A stretch of 61,067 bases of DNA from an uncultured Clostridia bacterium (GTDB lineage Bacteria > Bacillota > Clostridia > Oscillospirales > Oscillospiraceae), in assembly GCA_932222125.1 (NCBI GenBank), contig CAKNZJ010000241.1:1-61067 (forward strand), written 5' to 3'. The translations under genes were made by a program, and so were the position numbers. Every line of letters begins with the position of its first letter. Position 1 is the stretch's first letter. Shown piece after piece: positions 1-7,517 of this stretch. Below the pieces are notes generated by a model. That model was not told the origin of the DNA. It searched no databases and saw only the letters and a list, made by a program, of their open reading frames with translations.

Positions 1-157
1 CAAGAGCCTGAATGGCCGTTTGGCCAAGCACAAGGCGACTGCTGAGGCCCTGGGCCTGCGCCGCATCGGCGATGTGACCGTGCAGCCCGATAACCAGGCC
101 ACCCGAGGTAAAATCGCCCACATCGGTTACCTGCTGCAGGTGACCGAGAACGCCTAA
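1..157 (+). CDS. rpmD: 50S ribosomal protein L30 (uL30), 3' end only
   Basis: The window opens inside this gene. Reading from base 2 gives 51 C-terminal residues ending in a TAA at 155-157. The stretch contains the typical L30 pattern of a basic segment followed by 'LGLRRIGDVTVQPDN' and a C-terminal strand 'IGYLLQVTE'. L30 is a small protein of the large ribosomal subunit. It sits directly before rplO with a 13-base gap that holds an AAGGAGG site, as in the spc operon of Bacillota. The start and upstream neighbours (expected rpsE) lie outside the window. Confidence 0.93.
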   Translation, partial: KSLNGRLAKHKATAEALGLRRIGDVTVQPDNQATRGKIAHIGYLLQVTENA

Positions 158-170
158 GGAGGTTGCCAAC

Positions 171-611
171 ATGAATCTGCATGAACTGTCTCCCGCCCCC
201 GGTTCCACCCAGGTGGCCAAGCGCAAGGGGCGCGGCCCTGGTAGCGGAAACGGCAAGACTGCCGGTCGTGGCCACAAGGGTCAGTGGGCCCGCTCCGGCG
301 GCGGTGTCCGTATCGGATTTGAGGGCGGCCAGATGCCCTTGGCCCGCCGGCTGCCTAAGCGGGGATTTACCAATATTTTTGCCAAGCGCTTAGAGGCTGT
401 CAATGTGTCCGCTTTAAATAAATTTGAAGATGGGGCCACTGTGAATGTCTGCGATCTACTGGAAAAGGGTATTCTTTCCAAGTGTGAACATGGTGTCAAG
501 GTGTTGGGCAATGGACAGATTACCAAGAAGCTCACCGTGCGGGCGTCCGCTTTCTCCGCCTCAGCCAAAGAGAAGATCGAAAAGGCGGGCGGTACGGCGG
601 AGGTGATCTGA
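171..611 (+). CDS. rplO: 50S ribosomal protein L15 (uL15)
   Basis: A protein of 146 residues, normal for bacterial L15. The N-terminus has the family signature 'NLHELSPAPGS' followed by a very basic, glycine-rich stretch (residues 17-45) that threads into 23S rRNA. The C-terminal half carries the globular domain. L15 is a late-assembly protein of the large subunit. The start ATG at 171 follows AAGGAGG by seven bases. It is flanked by rpmD and secY with almost no spacing, which is the standard spc operon arrangement, so co-transcription is expected. Confidence 0.97.
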   Translation: MNLHELSPAPGSTQVAKRKGRGPGSGNGKTAGRGHKGQWARSGGGVRIGFEGGQMPLARRLPKRGFTNIFAKRLEAVNVSALNKFEDGATVNVCDLLEKGILSKCEHGVKVLGNGQITKKLTVRASAFSASAKEKIEKAGGTAEVI

Positions 612-612
612 T

Positions 613-1953
613 ATGATTCAGACCATCCGCAATGCCTGGAAGGTGCCTGAGCTGAGGGGCAAGATGTTGTTTACCATCTTTGCGCTGCTCATCTTTCGGG
701 TGGGGGCAGTCATTCCGGTCCCCTTTATCGATACCAGTATGTTAGGTGAGTATCTCAGCCAACAGTCGGCCAGCATCTTTGGGCTGATGAATGTGATGAG
801 CGGCGACGCATTCGCCCAAGCCACAGTTTTTGCGTTGGGTATTCAGCCGTATATCAATGCGTCTATTATCATCCAACTGTTGACCATCGCCATCCCTGCT
901 CTGGAGCGGATGGCCAAGGAACAGGGGGAGGATGGGAAGCGGAAGATCGAGGCCATCACCCGGTATGCTACGGTGGCTTTCGCGCTGCTGCTTGGATTTG
1001 GCTACTATTCCCTGCTTAGATACGGTTTTGGAAGCAGTTTGGTAAGCGACGGGGTCTGGCCTGCCATCGTGATTATCGCCGCTTTTGTGGCGGGCTCCAC
1101 CTTTGTCATGTGGCTGGGTGAGCAGATTACCGAATTTGGCGTGGGCAATGGAATTTCCATTATTCTGTTCGCCGGCATTATCTCTCGGGGACCTGCCACT
1201 GTGTCTACCATCATCAGCAGCATCACCAACTGGATCAATGGGTTTGACCCAGCGGAATACAGTACCCTCCACCCCGCTTTCACAGCCCTCATTGTGGTGG
1301 GCACTCTGCTGCTGATGGCGCTGGTGGTGTTCATCACCGACTCGGAACGGCGGGTACCTGTGCAGTATGCCAAGCGGGTGGTAGGCCGAAAGATGTACGG
1401 TGGCCAGTCCAGCCATATTCCAATCAAGGTAAACATGTCCGGTGTGCTGCCCATCATCTTCGCCCAGGCAATCGCCTCCCTCCCCGCCACCATTGGGGCT
1501 TTCGTGCCCTCGGCTCAGGTGGAGGGTTCCGGTTGGTATAACTTTTTGAGCATTATGGACAGCAACGGATTGGTATACAGTGTGGTGTATTTCCTGCTGA
1601 TTATCCTGTTCAGTTATTTCTACAACACGGTTCAGTTCAATCCTGTGGAGATTTCGAACAATCTAAAGAAGAACGGTGGGTTTGTCCCAGGCTTCCGTCC
1701 AGGCAGGCCTACCACTGAGTTCCTCTCCAAAGTGATCTCCCGTCTCACACTGTTCGGCGCCATCTACTTGGGCATCGTCGCCCTGCTGCCAGCTATCACA
1801 GGCAACATCATGTCCGCTTTGGGCAGCAGCGCTGGGGAGAGTCTGGCCATCGGAGGTACCTCTATCATTATCGTAGTAGGTGTTGCGCTAGAGACGGCCA
1901 AGGCACTGGAAGCCCAAATGATGATGCGTCACTACAAGGGCTTCCTGGAATGA
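613..1953 (+). CDS. secY: Protein translocase subunit SecY
   Basis: A protein of 446 residues with about ten hydrophobic membrane segments, the normal size and layout of SecY. Recognisable parts are the N-terminal 'AWKVPELRGKMLFTIFALL', the plug-region segment near residue 60, and the cytoplasmic loop with 'RRVPVQYAKRVVGRKMYGGQ' around residues 240-260, which contacts SecA and the ribosome. It forms the membrane channel with SecE and SecG for secreted and membrane proteins, including the SLH protein and lipoproteins of this window. Its ATG is one base after the rplO stop, so translation is likely coupled. Confidence 0.98.
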   Translation: MIQTIRNAWKVPELRGKMLFTIFALLIFRVGAVIPVPFIDTSMLGEYLSQQSASIFGLMNVMSGDAFAQATVFALGIQPYINASIIIQLLTIAIPALERMAKEQGEDGKRKIEAITRYATVAFALLLGFGYYSLLRYGFGSSLVSDGVWPAIVIIAAFVAGSTFVMWLGEQITEFGVGNGISIILFAGIISRGPATVSTIISSITNWINGFDPAEYSTLHPAFTALIVVGTLLLMALVVFITDSERRVPVQYAKRVVGRKMYGGQSSHIPIKVNMSGVLPIIFAQAIASLPATIGAFVPSAQVEGSGWYNFLSIMDSNGLVYSVVYFLLIILFSYFYNTVQFNPVEISNNLKKNGGFVPGFRPGRPTTEFLSKVISRLTLFGAIYLGIVALLPAITGNIMSALGSSAGESLAIGGTSIIIVVGVALETAKALEAQMMMRHYKGFLE

Positions 1954-1962
1954 GGGGCTAAG

Positions 1963-2604
1963 ATGAGCGAGACAAGGCTGATCATGCTGGGCGCCCCCGG
2001 CGCCGGGAAGGGGACTCAGGCGGCCGTTCTTAGTAAGCGACTGTCCATCCCTGCCATTTCCACCGGAAACATCCTGCGGGCTGCCGTGAAAAACGGCACC
2101 CCCGTGGGGCTCCAGGCCAAGCGATACATGGACGAAGGCAAGCTGGTGCCCGACCAGGTTATCATTGGCATCGTGGCTGAACGGCTGGCTGAGGAGGACT
2201 GCGCAAACGGCTACATCCTGGATGGGGTGCCCCGCACCATGGCGCAGGCCAAGGCGTTGGAGCAATCCGGCGTGGCATTTGACCATGTTGTATCCATTGA
2301 GATCTCCGATGAGGACATCGAGAAGCGCATGACCGGGCGGCGCAGCTGTTCAAGTTGCGGCATGACCTACCATGTGGAGGCCGCCCCCCCGAAGGTGGAG
2401 GGTGTGTGCGATGTTTGCGGGGGCCAGCTTGTCCTTCGAGATGACGACAGGCTGGAGACGGTGAGAAAGCGCCTGGAGGTTTACCACACAGAAACGGAAC
2501 CATTAAAGGATTTTTATGCCAAGCAGGGGATTCTGAGGACAGTGGATAATCAGCCCACCATTGAGGAGACCACCCAGGTTATCCTCCGGGCGTTAGGATT
2601 GTAG
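1963..2604 (+). CDS. adk: Adenylate kinase, zinc-type lid
   Basis: A protein of 213 residues that interconverts ATP plus AMP and two ADP in the cytoplasm. The P-loop 'GAPGAGKGT' is at residues 10-18, the AMP-binding region with 'STGNILR' follows near residue 32, and 'DGVPRT' lies near residue 86. The LID domain carries two cysteine pairs ('CSSCG' and 'CDVCGG'), the four-cysteine zinc version usual in Gram-positive bacteria. It sits between secY and map, as in the spc operons of Bacillota. The start ATG at 1963 is nine bases past the secY stop. Confidence 0.97.
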   Translation: MSETRLIMLGAPGAGKGTQAAVLSKRLSIPAISTGNILRAAVKNGTPVGLQAKRYMDEGKLVPDQVIIGIVAERLAEEDCANGYILDGVPRTMAQAKALEQSGVAFDHVVSIEISDEDIEKRMTGRRSCSSCGMTYHVEAAPPKVEGVCDVCGGQLVLRDDDRLETVRKRLEVYHTETEPLKDFYAKQGILRTVDNQPTIEETTQVILRALGL

Positions 2605-2606
2605 AT

Positions 2607-3380
2607 ATGGAACTGATTACGCTAAAATCCCCCAGAGAACAGGAGTGTATGCGCCGGGCGGGCCGGATTGCTGCTCAGGCCCGGGCACTGGCGGGCCAGA
2701 TGGTCAGGCCGGGGGTCACAACTCTGGAGATCGACAAGGCGGTGCGTGGATTTATTGAGGGCCAGGGAGCGATTCCCTCCTTCTTAAACTACGGCGGTTT
2801 CACTGGATCGGCATGTATTTCGGTGAATCAGGTGGTCATCCATGGAGTCCCTTCCCAAAAGATTGTGCTCCAGGAGGGAGACATCGTCAGCGTGGACGTA
2901 GGGGCCTGTATTGATGGCTTTCACGGTGACTGTGCGGCCACCTATCCCTGCGGAGGGATATCTCCAGAGGCCCAGCGGCTCATTGAGGTGACGCAGCAGA
3001 GCTTTTGGGAGGGAATCAAGCTGGCCAAGGCAGGACAGCGGGTGTCCGATGTCTCCCACGGCGTGCAGGCCTATGTAGAGGGTCACGGTTACTCCGTGGT
3101 TCGGGACTTTGTGGGCCATGGTATCGGTGCCAGGCTTCATGAGGCGCCGGAGGTTCCAAACTTTGGTTCGGCTGGTCATGGAGCCAGGTTCCAGTCCGGA
3201 ATGACTATTGCGGTAGAACCGATGGTGTGCGCCGGGGACTGGCATGTGCGGGTGCTGAAGGATGGCTGGACCACCGTGACAGTGGATGGCTCTCTGGCAG
3301 CACACTATGAAAATACCCTGCTCATCACCGATGGTGAGCCGGAAATCCTTACGGTTACAGAGGACGGAGCTTATGTGTGA
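2607..3380 (+). CDS. map: Methionine aminopeptidase, type I
   Basis: A protein of 257 residues that removes the initiator methionine from new proteins. Its metal ligands can be placed in the usual order: Asp in 'VSVDVGACIDGFHGDCA' (two Asp), His in 'FVGHGIG', Glu in 'VEPMV' and Glu in 'HYENTLLIT'. This matches the pita-bread fold of type Ia enzymes. It begins two bases after adk and its last codons overlap the start of the KOW protein gene, so the three are probably translated from one message. A cytoplasmic role close to the ribosome exit tunnel is established for the family. Confidence 0.97.
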   Translation: MELITLKSPREQECMRRAGRIAAQARALAGQMVRPGVTTLEIDKAVRGFIEGQGAIPSFLNYGGFTGSACISVNQVVIHGVPSQKIVLQEGDIVSVDVGACIDGFHGDCAATYPCGGISPEAQRLIEVTQQSFWEGIKLAKAGQRVSDVSHGVQAYVEGHGYSVVRDFVGHGIGARLHEAPEVPNFGSAGHGARFQSGMTIAVEPMVCAGDWHVRVLKDGWTTVTVDGSLAAHYENTLLITDGEPEILTVTEDGAYV

Positions 3381-3660
3381 CTACATGGGCCAAATCGTCC
3401 GGGCAACTGCTGGAAGGGATAGGGAAGGTCTATTTTGCGTGGTTGGCACAGATCACAAGACGCTTCGTCTGCTGCTGGCGGACGGAAAGCGGCGCCGGAT
3501 AGCGAGGCCTAAGCAGAAGCAGCAAGGACATGTGCGGCTTTTAAGCCGGACCCTATTTGACCATCCCACCATCCAGAAGCTGAGACAAGGAGAGCCGGTC
3601 ACCGACCGGGAATTGAGACGGGCGCTGGCCGCCTTCAAGGAGGAGAACACCCTTGGCTAA
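3373..3660 (+). CDS. Small KOW-domain RNA-binding protein (L14e-like)
   Basis: A protein of about 95 residues starting at the ATG at 3373, which overlaps the last codons of map and has GGAG eight bases upstream. A second possible start is ATG 3385. The first 60 residues resemble a KOW motif ('MGQIVRATAGRDREGLFCVV') as found in eL14-like RNA-binding proteins. The rest is basic and helical. Small genes of this type sit between map and infA in many Clostridia. The exact role is not known to me; binding to rRNA or the ribosome is an inference from fold and position. The end overlaps the TTG start of infA. Confidence 0.8.
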   Translation: MCDYMGQIVRATAGRDREGLFCVVGTDHKTLRLLLADGKRRRIARPKQKQQGHVRLLSRTLFDHPTIQKLRQGEPVTDRELRRALAAFKEENTLG

Positions 3661-3871
3661 AGACGATATGATCGAACTGGAGGGCGTGGTCACCGAGGCC
3701 TTGCCCAACACTACGTTTAATGTGGATATCGGAAATGGGCACATCATCTTGGCCCATATTTCCGGAAAACTGAGGATGAACTTCATTCGTATTCTGCCCG
3801 GTGACAAGGTTACAGTTCAAATGTCGCCCTATGATTTGACTAGGGGCCGTATCACCTGGCGCACAAAATAA
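3653..3871 (+). CDS. infA: Translation initiation factor IF-1
   Basis: A protein of 72 residues, the normal length, consisting of one S1/OB-fold domain ('MAKDDMIELEGVVTEALPN' at the start, 'GDKVTVQMSPYDLTRGRI' near the end). IF-1 occupies the 30S A site during initiation. The start is a TTG at 3653 that lies inside the end of the preceding gene. The AAGGAGG at 3636-3642 with about ten bases of spacing decides this start, since no ATG in frame would give the conserved 'MAK' N-terminus. Confidence 0.96.
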   Translation: MAKDDMIELEGVVTEALPNTTFNVDIGNGHIILAHISGKLRMNFIRILPGDKVTVQMSPYDLTRGRITWRTK

Positions 3872-3918
3872 AGTAAGTATCAACGACCGAATCATCACAG
3901 GCTGTCATCTCTCCGGGG

Positions 3919-3955
3919 CCTTGCCTCCGAGAGAGAGCTCTCTCGAAGGCAAGGG
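3919..3955 (+). other. Long hairpin between infA and rpmJ
   Basis: Bases 3919-3936 pair with 3939-3955 almost without mismatch (CCTTGCCT and CGAGAGAG arms), giving a 17-18 bp stem with a tiny loop. No run of T follows, so it is not a standard terminator. It lies in a 235-base gap in an operon whose other gaps are mostly a few to 30 bases. It may be an attenuator, an RNA processing site or a ribosomal-protein control site. The function is not shown by the sequence. Confidence 0.5.
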
Positions 3956-4106
3956 CAGCGAGCGATAAGACCGGAGCCCGACCAGGTGCAGTCCGGTTTG
4001 CATAGAGGGAGCGGGAAATAGATAGGCGTTTGGCTCCGGCTGAACGTGCATAACATGGCCTGGGACGATGAGGGGCCATCAAGGCATTAACAGGAGGTTA
4101 AATGAT

Positions 4107-4220
4107 ATGAAAGTCAGACCGTCTGTCAAGCCCATGTGCGAGAAGTGCAAGATCATCAAGCGCAAGGGCAAAGTTATGGTCATTTGCGAAAACCCCAAGC
4201 ATAAGCAAAGACAAGGTTAA
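4107..4220 (+). CDS. rpmJ: 50S ribosomal protein L36 (bL36), zinc-binding form
   Basis: A 37-residue protein with the family pattern 'MKVRPSVKPMCEKCKIIKRK' at its start. Cys11, Cys14, Cys27 and His33 supply a complete zinc-binding set, so this is the zinc-containing form. It is a small late protein of the large subunit. The start ATG at 4107 follows an AGGAGG at 4092-4097. It is followed after 17 bases by rpsM, the normal order in Bacillota. Confidence 0.96.
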   Translation: MKVRPSVKPMCEKCKIIKRKGKVMVICENPKHKQRQG

Positions 4221-4237
4221 AGGAGGGGCAAAAGAGT

Positions 4238-4606
4238 ATGGCACGTATTGCAGGCATTGATCTGCCGAAGGAAAAGCGAGTCGAGATCGGGCTCACCTAT
4301 ATTTATGGGATTGGCCGCACCAGCGCCAACAAGATTCTGAAGGAAGCGGGCATCAGTCCTGACACTCGGGTGAAGGACCTCAGCGATGCTGAGGAGGCCA
4401 AGCTGCGTGAGATCATTGGCCACGATTACACCGTAGAGGGTGACCTGCGCCGCAATGTGGCGATGGATATCAAGCGGCTGACTGAGATTGGCTGTTATCG
4501 CGGCGTCCGCCATCGCAAGGGCCTCCCCGTCCGCGGGCAACGCTCAAAGACCAACGCCCGCACCCGCAAAGGACCGAAGCGCACTGTCGCCAACAAGAAG
4601 AAGTAA
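4238..4606 (+). CDS. rpsM: 30S ribosomal protein S13 (uS13)
   Basis: A protein of 122 residues with the expected start 'MARIAGIDLPKEKRVEIGL', the helix-two-turn-helix region, and a basic C-terminal tail with 'RGQRSKTNARTRKG' that reaches into the P site. It belongs to the head of the small subunit and contacts tRNA and the large subunit. An AGGAGG site lies 13 bases upstream. It is followed by rpsK 15 bases later. Confidence 0.97.
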   Translation: MARIAGIDLPKEKRVEIGLTYIYGIGRTSANKILKEAGISPDTRVKDLSDAEEAKLREIIGHDYTVEGDLRRNVAMDIKRLTEIGCYRGVRHRKGLPVRGQRSKTNARTRKGPKRTVANKKK

Positions 4607-4621
4607 GGAGGGATATGCAAC

Positions 4622-5017
4622 ATGGCTAGTGGAAAGAAAACTGTGAAACGCCGTCGTGAGCGCAAAAATGTGGAGAAGGGTCAAGTGCACATCCGCTCCT
4701 CGTTTAATAATACCATGATCACCGTGACCGACATGCAGGGAAACGCTCTATCCTGGGCTTCCTCTGGTGAGATGGGCTTCCGGGGCTCTCGGAAATCCAC
4801 CCCATATGCGGCCCAGACCGCTGCTGAAACGGCGGCCAACGCCGCCATTGACCAGTGTGGGCTCAAGAGCGTGGAGGTGTATGTCAAGGGGCCTGGACAA
4901 GGTCGTGAGGCCGCGATCCGGGCATTGCAGGCGGTGGGCTTGGAAGTCACCCTCATCAAGGATGTGACCCCCGTCCCCCACAATGGCTGCCGCCCCCCCA
5001 AGCGCCGCCGCGTGTAA
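4622..5017 (+). CDS. rpsK: 30S ribosomal protein S11 (uS11)
   Basis: A protein of 131 residues with typical S11 features: a basic start 'KKTVKRRRERKNVEKGQVHI', the 'SFNNTMITVTD' strand and a C-terminal 'DVTPVPHNGCRPPKRRRV'. It forms part of the platform of the small subunit and contacts the mRNA exit region with S7 and S18. The N in 'PHNGC' is the conserved Asn-Gly site known to form isoaspartate in the family. The AAGGAGG before ATG 4622 is in the gap after rpsM. Confidence 0.97.
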   Translation: MASGKKTVKRRRERKNVEKGQVHIRSSFNNTMITVTDMQGNALSWASSGEMGFRGSRKSTPYAAQTAAETAANAAIDQCGLKSVEVYVKGPGQGREAAIRALQAVGLEVTLIKDVTPVPHNGCRPPKRRRV

Positions 5018-5038
5018 CCTGGAAGGAGGAAAAGCAAA

Positions 5039-5638
5039 ATGGCTAAGAATATGCAGCCCTATTTGAAGCGTTGCAGGACGCTGGGCATTTCTCCTGCCGT
5101 CATGGGCGTAAATAAGTCATCCAACCGGAACCCCGGTCCCCAGCGCAGGATGAAGAAGAGCGAATATGCCCTTCAGCTGACGGAGAAGCAGAAGGTAAAG
5201 TTCGTCTACGGTGTGCTGGAAAAGCAGTTCCGGGCTTATTATGAGAAGGCCGCTCGGATGAAAGGCAACACCGGCGATGAGTTGATGACAATGCTGGAGC
5301 GCCGCTTGGACAATGTGGTCTTCCGGCTGGGATTGGCCAGCACCCGCCGGGAGGCCCGCCAACTGGTGAATCACGGTCACTTTACCGTTAACGGCAAGCG
5401 GGTGAATATCCCCTCTTACTTGGTGCGTCAAAACGATGTTATCGCTGTGTGTGACAAAAGCCGCTCCTCCGCAAAGTTCAAGAAGCTGGTGGAGAATGAC
5501 CGCTTCCAGCCCGCGCCCAAGTGGTTGGAGAAGAGCAAAAATGCCCCGCTGGAGGGCAAGGTGATTGCCATGCCCGCCAGGGAGGACATTGACTTTGACG
5601 TAGCTGTCAACCTCATCGTGGAGCTGTATTCTAAGTAA
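5039..5638 (+). CDS. rpsD: 30S ribosomal protein S4 (uS4)
   Basis: A protein of 199 residues with the S4 RNA-binding domain in the middle ('RRLDNVVFRLGLASTRREA' near residue 88 and 'NGKRVNIPSYLV' near residue 120). The N-terminus 'MAKNMQPYLKRCRTLGISP' lacks a visible four-cysteine zinc cluster, so it is the zinc-free type. S4 starts assembly of the small subunit body and often controls its own operon in bacteria. The 225-base gap to rpoA that follows is the longest after the infA-rpmJ gap. Confidence 0.96.
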   Translation: MAKNMQPYLKRCRTLGISPAVMGVNKSSNRNPGPQRRMKKSEYALQLTEKQKVKFVYGVLEKQFRAYYEKAARMKGNTGDELMTMLERRLDNVVFRLGLASTRREARQLVNHGHFTVNGKRVNIPSYLVRQNDVIAVCDKSRSSAKFKKLVENDRFQPAPKWLEKSKNAPLEGKVIAMPAREDIDFDVAVNLIVELYSK

Positions 5639-5863
5639 TACTGGAGGAACAAGCCTATACCGGTTTATTCCCGTGGAAATTTTCCCTCTATGGAGATGGC
5701 TTGCTCATCTCTATGGAGTTCCAGGCATTATAACCGCGCGTTTTTGCGGCTCAGCCCGCCATGTTGGCCAGGGGGCGGCCCGGCACGCGTGAGATAATGC
5801 AGCACCCTGCCGCAACATTTTTGGCAACAACACGCCACAGTATAAGGAGGGTAAACACACGAT

Positions 5864-6811
5864 ATGGTAGAAATCCAGAAGCCGCGCATCGAATGTATTG
5901 AGAACGTGGACGACGAATCCTACGGTAAATACGTGGTCGAGCCTCTGGAGCGGGGCTATGGCACTACGATTGGGAACTCCCTGCGCCGCATCCTGCTGTC
6001 CTCTCTACCCGGCACCGCAGTGACCGCGGTGAAAATCGCTGGTGTTCAGCATGAGTTCTCAACCATCCCTGGAGTGAAGGAGGATGTGACAGAGATCGTG
6101 CTGAACATCAAGGGGATCGTCGCCAAGCTATACAGCGAAGGAGCTAAGACGGTATATATTGAAGCCAGCGGCGAGGGCAGCGTCACCGCCGGTGACATCA
6201 AAGCGGACAGCGATGTGGAGATTCTCAATCCCCAGCACCACATCGCCACCCTGGGACCGAATACCACCCTAAATATGGAGCTCACCCTGTCTCAGGGAAG
6301 AGGGTATATCACTGCTGACCGCAATAAGCCTGCTCAAACAATCATTGGGATCATCCCAATTGATTCGGTATATACTCCGGTGCGCAAGGTCAACTACTTT
6401 GTGGAAAATACCCGGGTGGGTGATGCCACCGACTACGACAAGCTCACCCTGGAGGTGTGGACCAACGGTACGATCTCCGCCCGAGACGCCGTCTCTTTGG
6501 GCGCCCGCATCCTGGTGGACCACTTCACTCTATTCACCGACCTGTCCGAGACCATGGGGTCCAAGGCTACCGTGGTGGAAAAGGCTGAATCCCAGCGCGA
6601 CAAGGTGCTGGAGCTTACCATTGAGGAACTGGACTTGTCCGTCCGTTCCTTCAACTGCCTCAAGAGGGCCAACATCAACACCGTTGAGGACCTAATCTCC
6701 AAGACGGAGGACGAGATGATGAAGGTGCGAAACCTGGGCCGCAAGTCTCTAGAGGAAGTGATCAATAAGCTGGCTATGATGGGTCTGTATTTGGCCAGTG
6801 AGGAGAATTAA
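5864..6811 (+). CDS. rpoA: DNA-directed RNA polymerase subunit alpha
   Basis: A protein of 315 residues. The N-terminal domain (about 1-230) has the dimer-forming signature 'GYGTTIGNSLRRILLSSLPG'. The C-terminal domain (about 245-310) has 'LDLSVRSFNCLKRANINTV' and 'VRNLGRKSLEEV', the helix-hairpin region that binds UP elements and activators. Alpha dimers start assembly of the polymerase core. AGGAGG lies before ATG 5864. The 225 bases upstream hold no gene that I can support; there are several short GC-rich inverted repeats there but no clear promoter. Confidence 0.98.
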   Translation: MVEIQKPRIECIENVDDESYGKYVVEPLERGYGTTIGNSLRRILLSSLPGTAVTAVKIAGVQHEFSTIPGVKEDVTEIVLNIKGIVAKLYSEGAKTVYIEASGEGSVTAGDIKADSDVEILNPQHHIATLGPNTTLNMELTLSQGRGYITADRNKPAQTIIGIIPIDSVYTPVRKVNYFVENTRVGDATDYDKLTLEVWTNGTISARDAVSLGARILVDHFTLFTDLSETMGSKATVVEKAESQRDKVLELTIEELDLSVRSFNCLKRANINTVEDLISKTEDEMMKVRNLGRKSLEEVINKLAMMGLYLASEEN

Positions 6812-6919
6812 AGGCAGTTCGGAGGTATGTAACGTTCCGCTCCGGACACCGTGAGGTCCCGCAAGGGTGCCAGAACGAATTGAGCGCCTCGCGCTGCGGG
6901 GCAGAAGGAGACAACCATT

Positions 6920-7261
6920 ATGGCACACAACCGCAAGCTGGGCAGACCCAGCGACCAGCGCCGCGCCATGCTGCGCGCCATGACCACCTATTTGCTGGAG
7001 AACGGCCAGATTAAGACAACCTATGCCCGCGCCAAGGAGGTCGCTCCCATTGCAGAAAAGATGGTCACTTTAGCTAAGAAAAACAACTTGGCTGCTTACC
7101 GTCAGGCCTTGTCTTACCTCACCAAAGAAAGTGTGGGCAAAAAACTCTTTGATGAGATCGGACCAAAATACGCTGACCGCAACGGCGGCTATACTCGGGT
7201 GCTCAAGCTGGGGCCCCGCCGCGGCGATGCTGCGGAAATGGCTATTGTTCAATTGGTCTAA
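6920..7261 (+). CDS. rplQ: 50S ribosomal protein L17 (bL17)
   Basis: A protein of 113 residues with the family start 'MAHNRKLGRPSDQRRAMLR' and a C-terminus 'GGYTRVLKLGPRRGDAAEM', both typical of bL17. It lies near the exit tunnel of the large subunit. It is the last gene of the operon: a strong terminator follows 12 bases after the stop. An AAGGAG precedes ATG 6920. Confidence 0.97.
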   Translation: MAHNRKLGRPSDQRRAMLRAMTTYLLENGQIKTTYARAKEVAPIAEKMVTLAKKNNLAAYRQALSYLTKESVGKKLFDEIGPKYADRNGGYTRVLKLGPRRGDAAEMAIVQLV

Positions 7262-7272
7262 CTGCAACGCAG

Positions 7273-7304
7273 AGAGTCCTCCGCCATGAGTGGAGGACTC
7301 TTTT
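7273..7304 (+). terminator. Terminator of the ribosomal operon
   Basis: A perfect 10-bp stem (AGAGTCCTCC at 7273-7282 against GGAGGACTCT at 7292-7301) with a nine-base loop is followed directly by TTTT. It ends the rplQ transcript. Confidence 0.92.
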
Positions 7305-7410
7305 CTATTTCAATTATTTTAATTAAAAAATGGTTGTTTTGCCCATCAAGAAAGGTTTTTTTGGCATCGTATGGCATTGTTACAGTTGTGTTACACTTGA
7401 GCTTGACCCA

Positions 7411-7440
7411 TTGACTTTCCCAGAGGGGCGGCGCTATAAT
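7411..7440 (+). promoter_or_regulatory. SigA-type promoter of the SLH-protein gene
   Basis: TTGACT (7411-7416) and a perfect TATAAT (7435-7440) are separated by 18 bases. A transcript would start near 7447, about 70 bases before the ATG at 7518, and carries an AAGGAGG at 7501-7507. The near-consensus boxes fit a highly expressed surface protein. Confidence 0.85.
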
Positions 7441-7517
7441 GGCCACAGTTCGATGAGGGACTTGAACTTGCAGAGGTTCATAGCATCGGATAAAATTTTA
7501 AAGGAGGACATAAACCT

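Noticed and set aside
5639..5863. Possible gene or riboswitch between rpsD and rpoA
   Set aside because: Only short GC-rich inverted repeats are present; no start signal, no known RNA motif and no terminator.
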